From a virus, in IMG/VR virus record IMGVR_UViG_3300021959_000036, positions 1-61,339 of that record: 61,339 nucleotides of DNA, one strand, 5' to 3'. The position numbers were made by a program, and so were the translations under genes. Under the pieces are notes generated by a model that saw nothing but the letters and a program-made list of their open reading frames with translations, had not been told where the DNA came from and did not search any database. This document shows, in pieces, positions 22,126 through 32,700 of the stretch; the stretch's first letter is position 1, and each line of letters opens with the position of its first letter.

Positions 22126-25005
22126 TTATGGTGTATCCCATGAGGAGATAACAGAAACTAAGCCAGAGGGAAGGCTTGCTACAGTATATTGAATTGAGTT
22201 ATTTCCTCCATTAAATATCCAATCAGCGGTTGGTGCTTGTACGACACCATTCAAAGCAACACTAATTCTATCAATACTAGCAGGAGAGTTGGTTAAAGCA
22301 ATCACGTTTGAAGTTCCTAGAGAGGTATTAGTTACATAAGTAGGAACAATTGAAGCACCAAGAAGACCATCTACATATGCTTTAGTTGCGGCATCTTGTA
22401 GGGCAGTAGGATCACCTAGACCAGTAATTTTATTGGTTCCCATAGCAAGAGCGCCTGTCATAGAGTCTCCTGCTTTCTCTACTTTAGCATCCGCATTAGA
22501 AGATACTGCATTAAGGTTTGCATTTAATTGAGTATAAGTAATATAGTCATTTGCACGAAGTTCTACTCCATCAGATGTTACAGATGCAGCAGTAACTGCT
22601 CCAGCAAAGGTAGCCCCTGTTGTTCCAGTTGGGACTGAAAGAACACTTGCACCGGTGTCATTAACAATTAAAATATCGTTGGTTGATCCTTGACCGCTAA
22701 GAACTAAACCATGTGTAGCATTTTTATATATTTGCGTTTCGGCAGTAGTTCCTGTTCCTGCATTTGTAAATGTAAGCTCGCCTGTTGTGATAATAACATC
22801 GCCAGTAGAGGTAACAGAACCTGCGGTGAGAGTTCCAGATACATCGCCATCACCGTCTACATCAAGAGAATCAGATTGTAATTCACCTGTAATGTCTACA
22901 CCGTCTGTTTTAGTTGTAAGTTTAGCACTTCCACCAAAATATAGTAAAGCCGCAGTTGTAGAACCATCTGCTAAGAAGTAGTTTGCTAACCCTCCAGAAC
23001 CGTCATCAGATGCTATAGCAACATCTTTATCGGTAGCAGTGTTTCTAATATGTAAATCTCCAGTAAAGTTATAAACTGTAGAGTCTGTTCCGTCGTGATA
23101 TATTTTAAAGTCAGTATCAGTACCTAATTGAATCTCATCACTATCTCCCATGATAAGATGAGAACCAAGAGTTAAAGTTCCAGAAATATCACCATTACCA
23201 TCTACATCAAGGGAATCTGACTGAAGTTCCCCAGTAATGTCTACACCATCTGTTTTAGTGTCAAGTTTTTTCGCATTATCAAAGTAAAGTTCTACTGCAC
23301 CATCTGCACGAGCAATAAAACTGTTTTCTCCAGATTTTGCTTGTAATACCAAAGTACCATCATCATCTTGAATAGTTAAATTGCCTGTAGTGTTTTTAAT
23401 ATAGGAAGACGAACCATCATGGTAAATCTGTAGGTCTTGATCATTACCAACTCCAATATATTGACCATCAGCAATCTCAACATTACTCGCAAAAGAAGCA
23501 TCTTGATCGTCTGCAATAGTTAAAGCAGCAGTTCCCCCTGTTGAGAAACCAAGTCCGTCAGTTCCTGTTCGATACATACCAGTATCTGTATCACCACTAA
23601 AGTTAAATGCAGGAGCAGCCTCAGTACCGTTTGCAGATAATAATCTAATACCGCCTGTAGTAGGACTTCCCATAGAAGTAGTAGTTATTGAAAATCTATC
23701 AGTACCAGATGTAGTAAAAGTAATAGTTTCAGCAGCTGATCTATAAATACCTGTATTAGGATCAGAGTCAAAAGTAATAGAGGGAGCGCCGGCAGACCCT
23801 GCATCAAAATAGCCAGTATTTAATCTAAGGTTAGCAGCATCAGAAGCAGAAATAGCTGTATTAGTAGCAGGGTCAAAGTTGTGTAGTAGAGCAACCTCCC
23901 CTTGAGATTCATCGTACCCAATAAATACATTACCATCATTTCCACGATTTAGTAGAAGACCAACATCAAGAGAAGGCGAGCCTGTAAAGTTATTAGCTAA
24001 ATATAAAAGTCTATCATCAGTGTAAGAGTCTTGAACTGCAAGATTTGCAAAAGAACCTGCTACAGTTAGGTTACCTTGAACTGTTAAATCGTCATTCATA
24101 GTAACGGCACCAGTAAAGGCTGTTGACCCGTCTACTATAGCATCAATAGCTGTGTTAGCACCTTCAAGACCAGTTACAAGATTAGTGATGTCTGTATCAT
24201 TACCAGAGATATTAGTGTTTGCACCTCCAAGACCAGTTACAAGGTTTGTAATATCTGTGTTGGTAGCTGCAATTTCATTAGATAGAGCAGTATTAGCACC
24301 TTCAAGACCAGTTACAAGATTTGTGATGTCAGTATTAGTAGCTGCGATCTCATTAGAGATCGCAGTATTAGCCCCGTCGATACCGCCTTTAGCTGTAAGA
24401 TAAGTAGCATAATCATTTGCTCTAAGTTCAACTCCGGCAGAGGATACAGAAGTAGCAGTTATAGCCCCTGTATTAGCAGTGCCTCGTAAGTCAAAAGTAA
24501 ATCCCGTAGTAGCTATAGTAGTACCAATTAAAACATTAGCTCCTACTGCTCCATAGTTAAAGATAATATTTGCGGGAGAGCCTATAGTAATACTAGACGC
24601 AATAGGGCCAGTATTACTAATACCAATACCATCTGTTGACTTATCGATAAAGAAAGTACCATTATCAATATTTAAATCAGTACTATCATTAGTAATATTT
24701 GTAACATTTTGGGAAACGATATCTATGTTGGCATTTGCTCTAGCAGCATAGGCTATAACATTAGCATTAATAGATCCTGCATTAGCACTAACAGTGTTTA
24801 CATTTGTTTGGGTAGCAACAACATTAGATTGAACTACGTTAATATTAGCAGCAATAGGCCCTTCGGAAACAACATTAGCAGCAAAGTGTTCTGCTGTAAT
24901 GATTCCGTGCTCTAAATGTCTTCCGACAATAGCATTTGAAGCTACTAAGTCTGCTGTAATAACATTTGATGAAATTACTTGTGATGTAATTTGTGTCAGT
25001 GCCAT
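22126..25005 (-). CDS. Tail fibre protein with internal repeats, 959 aa
   Basis: N-terminal part is repetitive Ala/Asn/Val (SSNVITADLVASNAIVGRHL). Then come three copies of a TDITNLVTGLEGANTA unit (about residues 205-290), suggesting a trimeric coiled-coil/beta shaft. Several units of the type LQIYHDGSSSYIKNTTGNL and DGVDITGELQSDSLDVDG follow, common in marine phage fibres. The end (AATKAYVDGLL, then VALNGVVQAP) resembles the C-terminus of the partial fibre at the right edge. Probably a side or tip fibre that binds the host. Confidence 0.8.
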   Translation of the reverse strand: MALTQITSQVISSNVITADLVASNAIVGRHLEHGIITAEHFAANVVSEGPIAANINVVQSNVVATQTNVNTVSANAGSINANVIAYAARANANIDIVSQNVTNITNDSTDLNIDNGTFFIDKSTDGIGISNTGPIASSITIGSPANIIFNYGAVGANVLIGTTIATTGFTFDLRGTANTGAITATSVSSAGVELRANDYATYLTAKGGIDGANTAISNEIAATNTDITNLVTGLEGANTALSNEIAATNTDITNLVTGLGGANTNISGNDTDITNLVTGLEGANTAIDAIVDGSTAFTGAVTMNDDLTVQGNLTVAGSFANLAVQDSYTDDRLLYLANNFTGSPSLDVGLLLNRGNDGNVFIGYDESQGEVALLHNFDPATNTAISASDAANLRLNTGYFDAGSAGAPSITFDSDPNTGIYRSAAETITFTTSGTDRFSITTTSMGSPTTGGIRLLSANGTEAAPAFNFSGDTDTGMYRTGTDGLGFSTGGTAALTIADDQDASFASNVEIADGQYIGVGNDQDLQIYHDGSSSYIKNTTGNLTIQDDDGTLVLQAKSGENSFIARADGAVELYFDNAKKLDTKTDGVDITGELQSDSLDVDGNGDISGTLTLGSHLIMGDSDEIQLGTDTDFKIYHDGTDSTVYNFTGDLHIRNTATDKDVAIASDDGSGGLANYFLADGSTTAALLYFGGSAKLTTKTDGVDITGELQSDSLDVDGDGDVSGTLTAGSVTSTGDVIITTGELTFTNAGTGTTAETQIYKNATHGLVLSGQGSTNDILIVNDTGASVLSVPTGTTGATFAGAVTAASVTSDGVELRANDYITYTQLNANLNAVSSNADAKVEKAGDSMTGALAMGTNKITGLGDPTALQDAATKAYVDGLLGASIVPTYVTNTSLGTSNVIALTNSPASIDRISVALNGVVQAPTADWIFNGGNNSIQYTVASLPSGLVSVISSWDTP
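22840..23290 (-). repeat. Diverged direct repeat in fibre gene
   Basis: Two copies about 330 bases apart encode nearly the same DGVDITGELQSDSLDVDG peptide, with synonymous differences at the DNA level (for example around 22856-22930 and 23209-23275). Indicates an old in-frame duplication of a fibre module. Confidence 0.6.
24140..24375 (-). repeat. Tandem repeats in fibre gene
   Basis: Three to four imperfect copies, about 60-75 bases apart, of a unit beginning (plus strand) CCTTCAAGACCAGTTACAAG and coding for NLVTGLEGANTAISNEIAAT-type segments. In-frame, so copy number can change shaft length without breaking the gene. Confidence 0.65.
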
Positions 25006-25024
25006 TTAAATAAACGCTTCCTAA

Positions 25025-25462
25025 TTATTTATCTTCTTCTAATTCCTTAAAAAAGTCTGCTAAAAAGTCTTTTTGCTCTGCTGGATTATCATCTTCATCA
25101 AAAAATTCTTTAATGAAAGAATCAATTTGATCATCTACAGAAGGAGGAGCTAGTAAGTCTTCGTATTCTAAATCTCTACAAGCCTTGTAAACTATGTTTT
25201 TGCAGTATTCTATTTCTTCTTCATCCATAGGTCCAAAAGTTCCATCTAAAACTTTTTTCTCAGTATAACCGTCCTCAATGTATAAAGAATATACATCTCC
25301 TTCTAAAAGTGCTAGAAGGTGAGGCTCTCTTTCCATAAAAGCATCAAAAGGAAAAGACCTTTCTACAGGGGTTGCTCTAGGTCCCTCAATTTCGACATTT
25401 CTAAAGTAACAATACACTGTTTTTGCTTCAATGTCAATAGCATTAAATTTAATTGTATTCAT
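25025..25462 (-). CDS. Acidic hypothetical protein between fibre genes, 145 aa
   Basis: Not recognised. N-terminal half looks beta-rich (MNTIKFNAIDIEAKTVYCYF), C-terminal half is helical and very acidic, ending FLADFFKELEEDK. It lies between two fibre genes, the usual place of a fibre-assembly chaperone (as with lambda Tfa or T4 gp38), so that role is possible but only contextual. Confidence 0.55.
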   Translation of the reverse strand: MNTIKFNAIDIEAKTVYCYFRNVEIEGPRATPVERSFPFDAFMEREPHLLALLEGDVYSLYIEDGYTEKKVLDGTFGPMDEEEIEYCKNIVYKACRDLEYEDLLAPPSVDDQIDSFIKEFFDEDDNPAEQKDFLADFFKELEEDK

Positions 25463-25472
25463 TTGGTATCTC

Positions 25473-26774
25473 CTAAGTTTTTATAATATAATTCATTGAA
25501 ATTCCGGGGAAAGTAACTGTATGAGTGTGCGCCCCACCAGAGTTTGTTGGTGAAGTAGCAACAGCAACGGCGACAGCTGCGTCTTTGTCTGTAGTACTAG
25601 TAACATTTGTAGTTGTAGATGTATGTACGTGTCCTGAATGAGAATCAGTAGTATTAGTAAAACTAGACGAAATTCCTGTAGTTTTAGTCCCTAAGTTAAT
25701 GGTTCCAGTACTTGTTCCGTAAATAGCTCTACCTCTAAGATCAGGAACATTAAAAGTAGTAGATCCATCTCCTGGTCCAAAAGTAGTACCACAAGCTCCA
25801 TATAGAGAAGCATAGGTAGTTCGACTAAGGGCTTGCCCGGTACATAGTACCCAACCTTCTGGAGCTGTAGAGGCTGGCCAAGCTACAGTCACCCCTGCGG
25901 GCAATAAAGGAGCCGCTGTTGATTCTGTAGTAGTACCTGTAATAGCAGATTGCATTACTAAGTTAGCTCTGATAGGAGCAAGCTCGTCTGCAGTAGTATA
26001 TACCCCTACACCTCTATCTGTATTTCCAGTGTTACCTGGAATCATTTTTATAGAGGCATTTTTTGATCCGTTATTGAATCCCAAAGCTACATCGTTAGTT
26101 ACAGTAGCAGTTTTTAATTCAATAGCAGCACTAGTAGCTATAGTTTGGTTATTCGCAAAACTAGAAACTACTATTCTTGGAGTAATTGTAACTGCAGAAG
26201 TATGTTCCATTACAGTTGTAGGAATTGCTGTCATAGAAGCGTTTAATTTAGGGCCTGTAATAGCTTGATCTTGAATTAAACCAGTAGCTACTGTATCTGA
26301 TTGAGGAGTTCTTAGATTAATCCAATCAGAGGCAAAAGTACCCGTTGTAGCAACTCTTAACCATACAGAGTTATTTGAGGACCCTTCAGTATCTTTAACT
26401 ATCGCAAAAGCTTCTCCTACGTCGAAGTCTGATATGTTAGCCGCCGCTGCTGCAAGACTTCCTTGTTGTCTCCAAGCTATACCGTATCTAGTAAAGTTGC
26501 CTCCTATGGGACGATTTGTTCTACCAGAGGCAACAGTGATAGCGCTATCAGAAATATAAACCACACCTGTATCAGACGACCTATAAAACATACCATCATA
26601 TTCAGTAGCGGATAGAGAACTACCACCCTCCACTAAATTCTCGCTATCTGGTGTTGCATCTGAATAAAAATTAGATAAAACAGCTTTTAAACTGTTATTA
26701 AATTGCGATCTTGAAACCGCAATAGAAGCTCCCTGAGAAGGGAGCACAAAAGTATTTGAATCTGATAGTGCCAT
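25473..26774 (-). CDS. Tail fibre with phage tail collar domain, 433 aa
   Basis: The C-terminal half carries the collar domain: VAWPASTAPEGWVLCTGQAL, then YGACGTTFGPGDGSTTFNVP and DLRGRAIYG, followed by a His-containing tip (HSGHVHTS, GGAHTHTVTFPG). The N-terminal part is likely the attachment and shaft region. It lies immediately downstream of the J-like gene, where lambda has its side fibre gene. HxH pairs in the tip may bind metal. Confidence 0.85.
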   Translation of the reverse strand: MALSDSNTFVLPSQGASIAVSRSQFNNSLKAVLSNFYSDATPDSENLVEGGSSLSATEYDGMFYRSSDTGVVYISDSAITVASGRTNRPIGGNFTRYGIAWRQQGSLAAAAANISDFDVGEAFAIVKDTEGSSNNSVWLRVATTGTFASDWINLRTPQSDTVATGLIQDQAITGPKLNASMTAIPTTVMEHTSAVTITPRIVVSSFANNQTIATSAAIELKTATVTNDVALGFNNGSKNASIKMIPGNTGNTDRGVGVYTTADELAPIRANLVMQSAITGTTTESTAAPLLPAGVTVAWPASTAPEGWVLCTGQALSRTTYASLYGACGTTFGPGDGSTTFNVPDLRGRAIYGTSTGTINLGTKTTGISSSFTNTTDSHSGHVHTSTTTNVTSTTDKDAAVAVAVATSPTNSGGAHTHTVTFPGISMNYIIKT

Positions 26775-26777
26775 TTT

Positions 26778-29700
26778 TTAAACTCCTGTCACGGCAAAGT
26801 CTATTTGTGGTGTTATAACGTCTGATGTTCCATCAGGAGTTAATATATCGTGTGCTGATGCGCCGTTCGCAAAATAAACTGATACATTTGCTCCTTGTAA
26901 CCCTCTATCCAGAATAACTGCTTGTGGTAAAGCTATTTGGTTAGAACTTGCAGATACAGACAATGAAGTAATTTTAGGAATTTGAGTGTACCCCATTTGG
27001 CTGTAATCTATATTAACTACTTGTGTATCTACAGTCACAATTTCTGTGAATGTTTTTTCATCTAATGCAACTTGATACCTAAACTGATCTAATAATAACT
27101 CGGCTTGTGTTGGGTCTGTGTTAGTTACTTCATACTTAAATTGTAAGTATCTAAAAGTTCTAGCACCTGTAACAAAGTTACTAAATCCATCAGAATTAGC
27201 TACAGTAGTGAAGGCGCTTACATTAACATTACCATTAGCATAGAATGGATTATCTGTTGAGTATCTAAATAATAGATTACTTGTAACAATTCCTACAGTC
27301 CCATAAAAAGTCGATGACTCAGATAAATCTAGCCACTGTTTTAAGTTTACCAGTTTATAGGAGGTTCCTGCAACTGTTAAATTTGAAAAACCGTTACTTC
27401 CTGTAGATCTTCCATTAGCATACCAAGAATCTCCTAAAACAATTTCATCATCACTAGAAACCCCAGCGATTAGAGAAAAGACATTTGCATTTGAGTCATC
27501 TCCGTCAAAATTACCTAGAGTAACAATTCCGAATACATTAGCAGGAAAAGACCCTGAAATACCACTTACCAAAGTCTTATTCTCTACTCCATATGTTACT
27601 GTTGCAGCTCCTGTGTTAGAACTACCAAGAATTTCTCCTATACCCAAAGTACCGGAAAAATCTATATCTTTCAATATACCCGCACCAGAAGAGGCTTCAG
27701 TTACTTGATCTCCACCTATTTGGTCTGTATAATCTAACCAAGTAGATTTAAGAGATTGATCGCCTACAACAGTAGCAGATATAGATCCTGTTATTGTATT
27801 ACCTAAATCTCTAATCTGAGTTTGATAAACTGCATCTGATAAAGCTCTTAAGTCTGTAGGAGAGCCGCTAATTACACTCCATCCAGAGGAAGTTCCGTTA
27901 GAGTTGTCAACTACACTAGAGTCAAAAGCACTATCTGCTTTGGCAAAAGCCAATCCTCCAGTATTTGAGTCGGCAAAACTTGGAAAGTTTGTTTCTCCGT
28001 CATTTGCATTTGTAATACCAGTAATAAATGAAGTACCTGGGGAGTCTTCATTATAAGCTCTGTAAATATTAGTAAAACCTTGCGCAATAGAAGTAAAGGT
28101 AGATGCTACAATTGTTTCACTAAATATACCTGATGTATCTTTTGTTCTAGCTAAATATGTGTATTGCCCAAACTGATCAATATCTACAACAATTCTGTTT
28201 GTTCTAGCATCAACGATAGCGACTTCATCAGATCGAGGCCATAAGTCTAATAAGGTTGCTTGATCTGTAGCTACTTGTCCTGCGACTCTTCTTATTTGAA
28301 CTTCCATTAGATCAAGGTCAATATTGTCGCCTGTTACAGGATCAATTTGATATTTCCAAACAAAGAGGAGAGTATCGCCTGCCTGTCCAGCAGCAAAGTT
28401 TAGTACGTTTCGAGGTGGAGCAAGTTTTCCTATAATTTCTTGTGTTTTAGCAACTGTAGAGCCTCTAATATTTTTATTTAAAGGAGTAACCCTAGCAGTA
28501 ACAGTATTAGGGTTAGTATTTAATCCTTTTTCTATATTATCTATTTTAAATCTAATTTTACCATCAGAATCTACACCAGCAGCAGAAACTTTTACAGTGT
28601 TAAAGGATGTTAAATCTCCTGTAGCAGTTCCAGTTATTTTGTATGAAATTTCATAATCAGTAACTTCTTGTCCTTCAATATGGTCAAATATAATAATAGC
28701 TCTAACAGCTACACCAATTGTAGAGTCTTTATAAATTTCTTCTATAATATTTAAGTTAGAAACAGCTTTGATAGGAATGTTTCTTACAACAACTTCTTTT
28801 TGTACAAAGTCACTACGTCTTCCAAACTTATTAACATTTCTAGCCCTTACTGCGTGAACACCTGCTTCTGCTCTGTGTATATATCTAGTATTAGTACCAC
28901 TATCAAAATCTAAAGGAGTGAAGTTATCTAAAGGAACGTTTAGTCTGTAAACTGCATTATTAGCTAAATTTAGTAGACCTGGAAATCTTGTATGATCGTA
29001 ATCAAAAGTAAAAGTTTTTGCTCCAACATTTAAATTTCCTACAAGTCCAATAGGATTTGGAGTAACATTAATTGCATAAGCTTGGGCTACGTTAGATTTA
29101 ATGTTATCATCTAAAGTAACTCTAAATATACCATTAGCAGTTAGATAAGCATTGTAAGAAGGTGCTCCGATATCAAAAGTAGTGTCTGAAATTCCATAAG
29201 TATTACCTACATTCCAAGTCACATTGTCTCCTCTTTCGATAATAGGAGGAGTATAAACATTTGCTGTGACTCTAATATCAATATTAGCTTCTGCTGTAGG
29301 TAAAGAGGATAAAGAAATACTAACCTGAGAATTGGCTAAATTGTCTAACCCTTTTTCTAGAGTAAAGTTTGATGTTGCTTCATTATTTAAAAATACATCT
29401 ACAAACCCTGAATGCCTAACTGAAATACCAAGAGGTTGTTTGAAGGTATGAGTTTCAAATAAGTTAGTAGTTGTAGCTACATTTGTTCTGACTACCTCTA
29501 AATAATTACCAGTTACATAAAGAGTATTATTAGCAAAAAATCTATGATCAACTACCTGGGGTACGTTTATGAAAAAAGGAGGATTAGGAAGTAAACTTAC
29601 TAATTGTGAAGCGCCTGAATGATCATTATCAATTTTTATCGTGTGAGCAGATTTATCAAATCCAACTACGTTAGCACTATATCTTGCTAATCTAGTATCT

Positions 29701-32700
29701 GATCCTATAAAACCAAGTAACCCTGCAGCGTCTCCAGAACCTCCTTGAACTTTTTGATTTATGGGTAAAGAAATTCTATCGTTACCTTTTAAGCCTGCAA
29801 AATCAAAGGTATTATTTACGTCTAAAACATGTATATCGGAACCAAAGTTTTTATCAATTATTCCACCAAAACCAGATACTGATAAAGAAATATTACCATT
29901 TGCTTTATCAGGAGCTTCGTCTACTTTAGAATATCCATGAACTAACAAACGGGTGGTTGCAAATTCAAAAGAATAACCATTTTTCCCATAAATTATACAA
30001 GACTCTCCTTCTGTTACATTTTCAATATTGTCTAAATTCATTTCTACAATATCTCTAGATGCTTGAGGAGTAGCGTTAGAAATTAACTTAAGTGAGGTAG
30101 TAGGCCTAGACCGATAATACTCAGTTCTAAATTCATTTGAATACCCAGTTCTATCTGTTACAGCATTAATTTCAATATCTGTATATACTGACCCGTCTAA
30201 ATCCCTTTTTGGAATCGAACGAAGAGTAAATTGAGGAGCTGGAGGTTTTCTAAGGGGATCAAATAAATCATTGAATAATAAAGGGGAGTAGTTAATCAAA
30301 GTATCAGAATCAGTATAAACTGTAGGGATATACTCTGTAGCTTCTACATCAATTTTTTCTTCTTTGTCTCTTTTTAGATTAATTATTCTAAAAAGCTTTC
30401 CAGATAAAGAAGTGTAAATATCAGTAGGATCATTAATCTCTCCTAAAGACCAGACATCATACCTTTTAGGTCGGTTTAAATCACCCCAAGTAATAGTATC
30501 AAAACTTTTATTTTCATTATTCCACTTAGATAAAGCAACCACTTCAGCGATTTCAGTCCCTCCAGAAACGTTTGCAGTATTACTAAGGCTATAAGAAGTA
30601 TTACTAATTACGTAAGTATCAACATGCCCATTTTTTGTACTAGCTACTCTTAAGGCTAGAGGCCCTGAATTAGCAGTGAAGATGGTGCTAGTCAAAGAAG
30701 GAGCGCTAATATGTTCTAATTTAATATTAGATGTTGAAGCCCCGCTACTAGGAGTATCTTCAAAAACAATGCCTCCATAACCCCAAGAAACACTAGCACT
30801 TTTTTGAGATACAGAAATTACATCTCCTGGTTTTAACTCAGAAGCTTCAGAAGTGGTTTTAAAATTAACTTTTCTCCTAGAGTATTTTTTGTCAGCAATC
30901 ATATATTGCGCTAATCTAATAGCTTGACTTTTTCTTGTTATTCCATCCGTTGCTATATCAATAACATTTTCAATACCGTTTCTTTCGTCTAATGCGCGAG
31001 CATCATCAATTCTAAGAACTTCCTGCCTATAATGATTAGTAGGGTCTGTATAGGTTATATTAACACCAGTAATTAATTCTTCTTCATCAATTCCTGATAT
31101 ACTAAAAGTGTCTTTTAGTATATTAGTTTCATTAAATATAGCTACAGGTAAACTATCAGGTCTGTCTTGGAATAAGAATAACTTTCCGTTTTTATAGAAT
31201 AAAATAGCTCTAAAAGTGATTGTGATTATATTAACAACATCCATAACCTGTTTTTTATCACCTAAAGACCCATCGTATATAAACCGACGCTCTTTAACAG
31301 AAGTACCAGGAGGTAATCCTTGTAAAGTTTCAGAAACAGAACTTTTAGTGGTCCTTGGTTTATTACGGTAAGTTCCGTCTGCTGCCGCGTCAACTCCTTG
31401 AAATATTCCTGTAGTGATATCACAAGCATCACAGTATACAGCAGCGTCATAAAACGAGTATCTATCAATGTGATCCTCTGGTATGCCTAATCCATAAGAA
31501 CTATTAGTAAGCATATCATAAATTACCCAAACAGGGTTTTGAGTCCAAGAGTAAACAAATTGACCGTCCCATAATCCGTCATATATTAAAGGAGAGCTTT
31601 GAAGAGTGGGACCTGTTTTTTGTAGTCTAAATTGATAAGTAGACCTATCTGCATCTGATACTTCTACCTCTCTCCAATCAATTTCTCCGTTTTCTAAAAT
31701 AGGCTGATTGTAGTTAGAAGGAACCTTTATTAATAAGCCTTTTACCATCTGAGTAATTGCAGGCATAGACCCTTTATGTTCAGCAAAAGCTTTTAAAGCG
31801 TACCCAACTGTAGCTGTTCTTACATACCCAATAGGAGTCTCAATTACCTCAGTCCAGCCCTGGAAAGCGACATTTTCTTGAACTTTAGAAGAAGAATTGT
31901 CTGCGCTTGTTTTTTCTATTGTAAAAAGATAACCTAAATCAGAAACGTGTTCTGCTGGAATAGCAAGAAATAAATCAAAAGAATATGCAACATTTGTCTT
32001 TCCTGAAATAGTTCTTTCTTTAAAAGCAATTTCAGTAGTCCCAGTCCTATCATAAACAGTAGCCTTTACTGTAACAGAACTTCCTAAAATGTCGCCATTA
32101 GTGTTTTGTTTTTGAAGTCCTCCGATAGTAAAATAAAATTTAATAGCGGTCAAAGCAGTAGGACTAGTATTTTGTTTATCTACTGAAGATCTAGCTACTC
32201 CATCTAAGTTTCCTTTTTTAAGCTCAGTCGCTCCAGAGAGTCTTTGAGGAACAAATACAAAATCACCAAATAGAGGTAGAGGTTGTTGAGATACTGTTCC
32301 TGTGTTATTAAATATAAAGAACTTTTCATCATCTACTAAACCATTAATTAATAGATCATCAATAAGCCCTTCATTAAACTCGATATCTTGAGGACCATTA
32401 GGATTAATTCTGTAAATAGGTCCTTCGCCTAGTCCAAGTTGAAGAAATAAAACATCAGTTGAGAATAAATTATTTGGAGTTTCTGTACCGCCACCGCCAC
32501 CGCTTTTACCTCCGCCACCGCCATTGTGTACCTTAATACCATTAGCAATGTAAGAGTGTAAGTGAGATACTTTAAAATTGTATACAGGTTCTTCTTTTAA
32601 AAACTCTATTGAATTAATTTTAGATAATTGGTTATCTGTTGTTAATAATCTATCTCCAACAACAAAGTCTCCCATTTCTTGATATTCACCATCTTCTTTA

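Noticed and set aside
22126-25005. Self-cleaving intramolecular chaperone or peptidase at the end of the long fibre
   Set aside because: The C-terminal 100 residues look beta-rich and lack a visible Ser-Asp dyad or S74-type motif.
31286-31298. CGCTCTTTAACAG on the plus strand, a second exact boxA match
   Set aside because: It lies inside the J gene on the strand opposite to transcription and simply encodes part of the J protein, so it would not be in the transcript.
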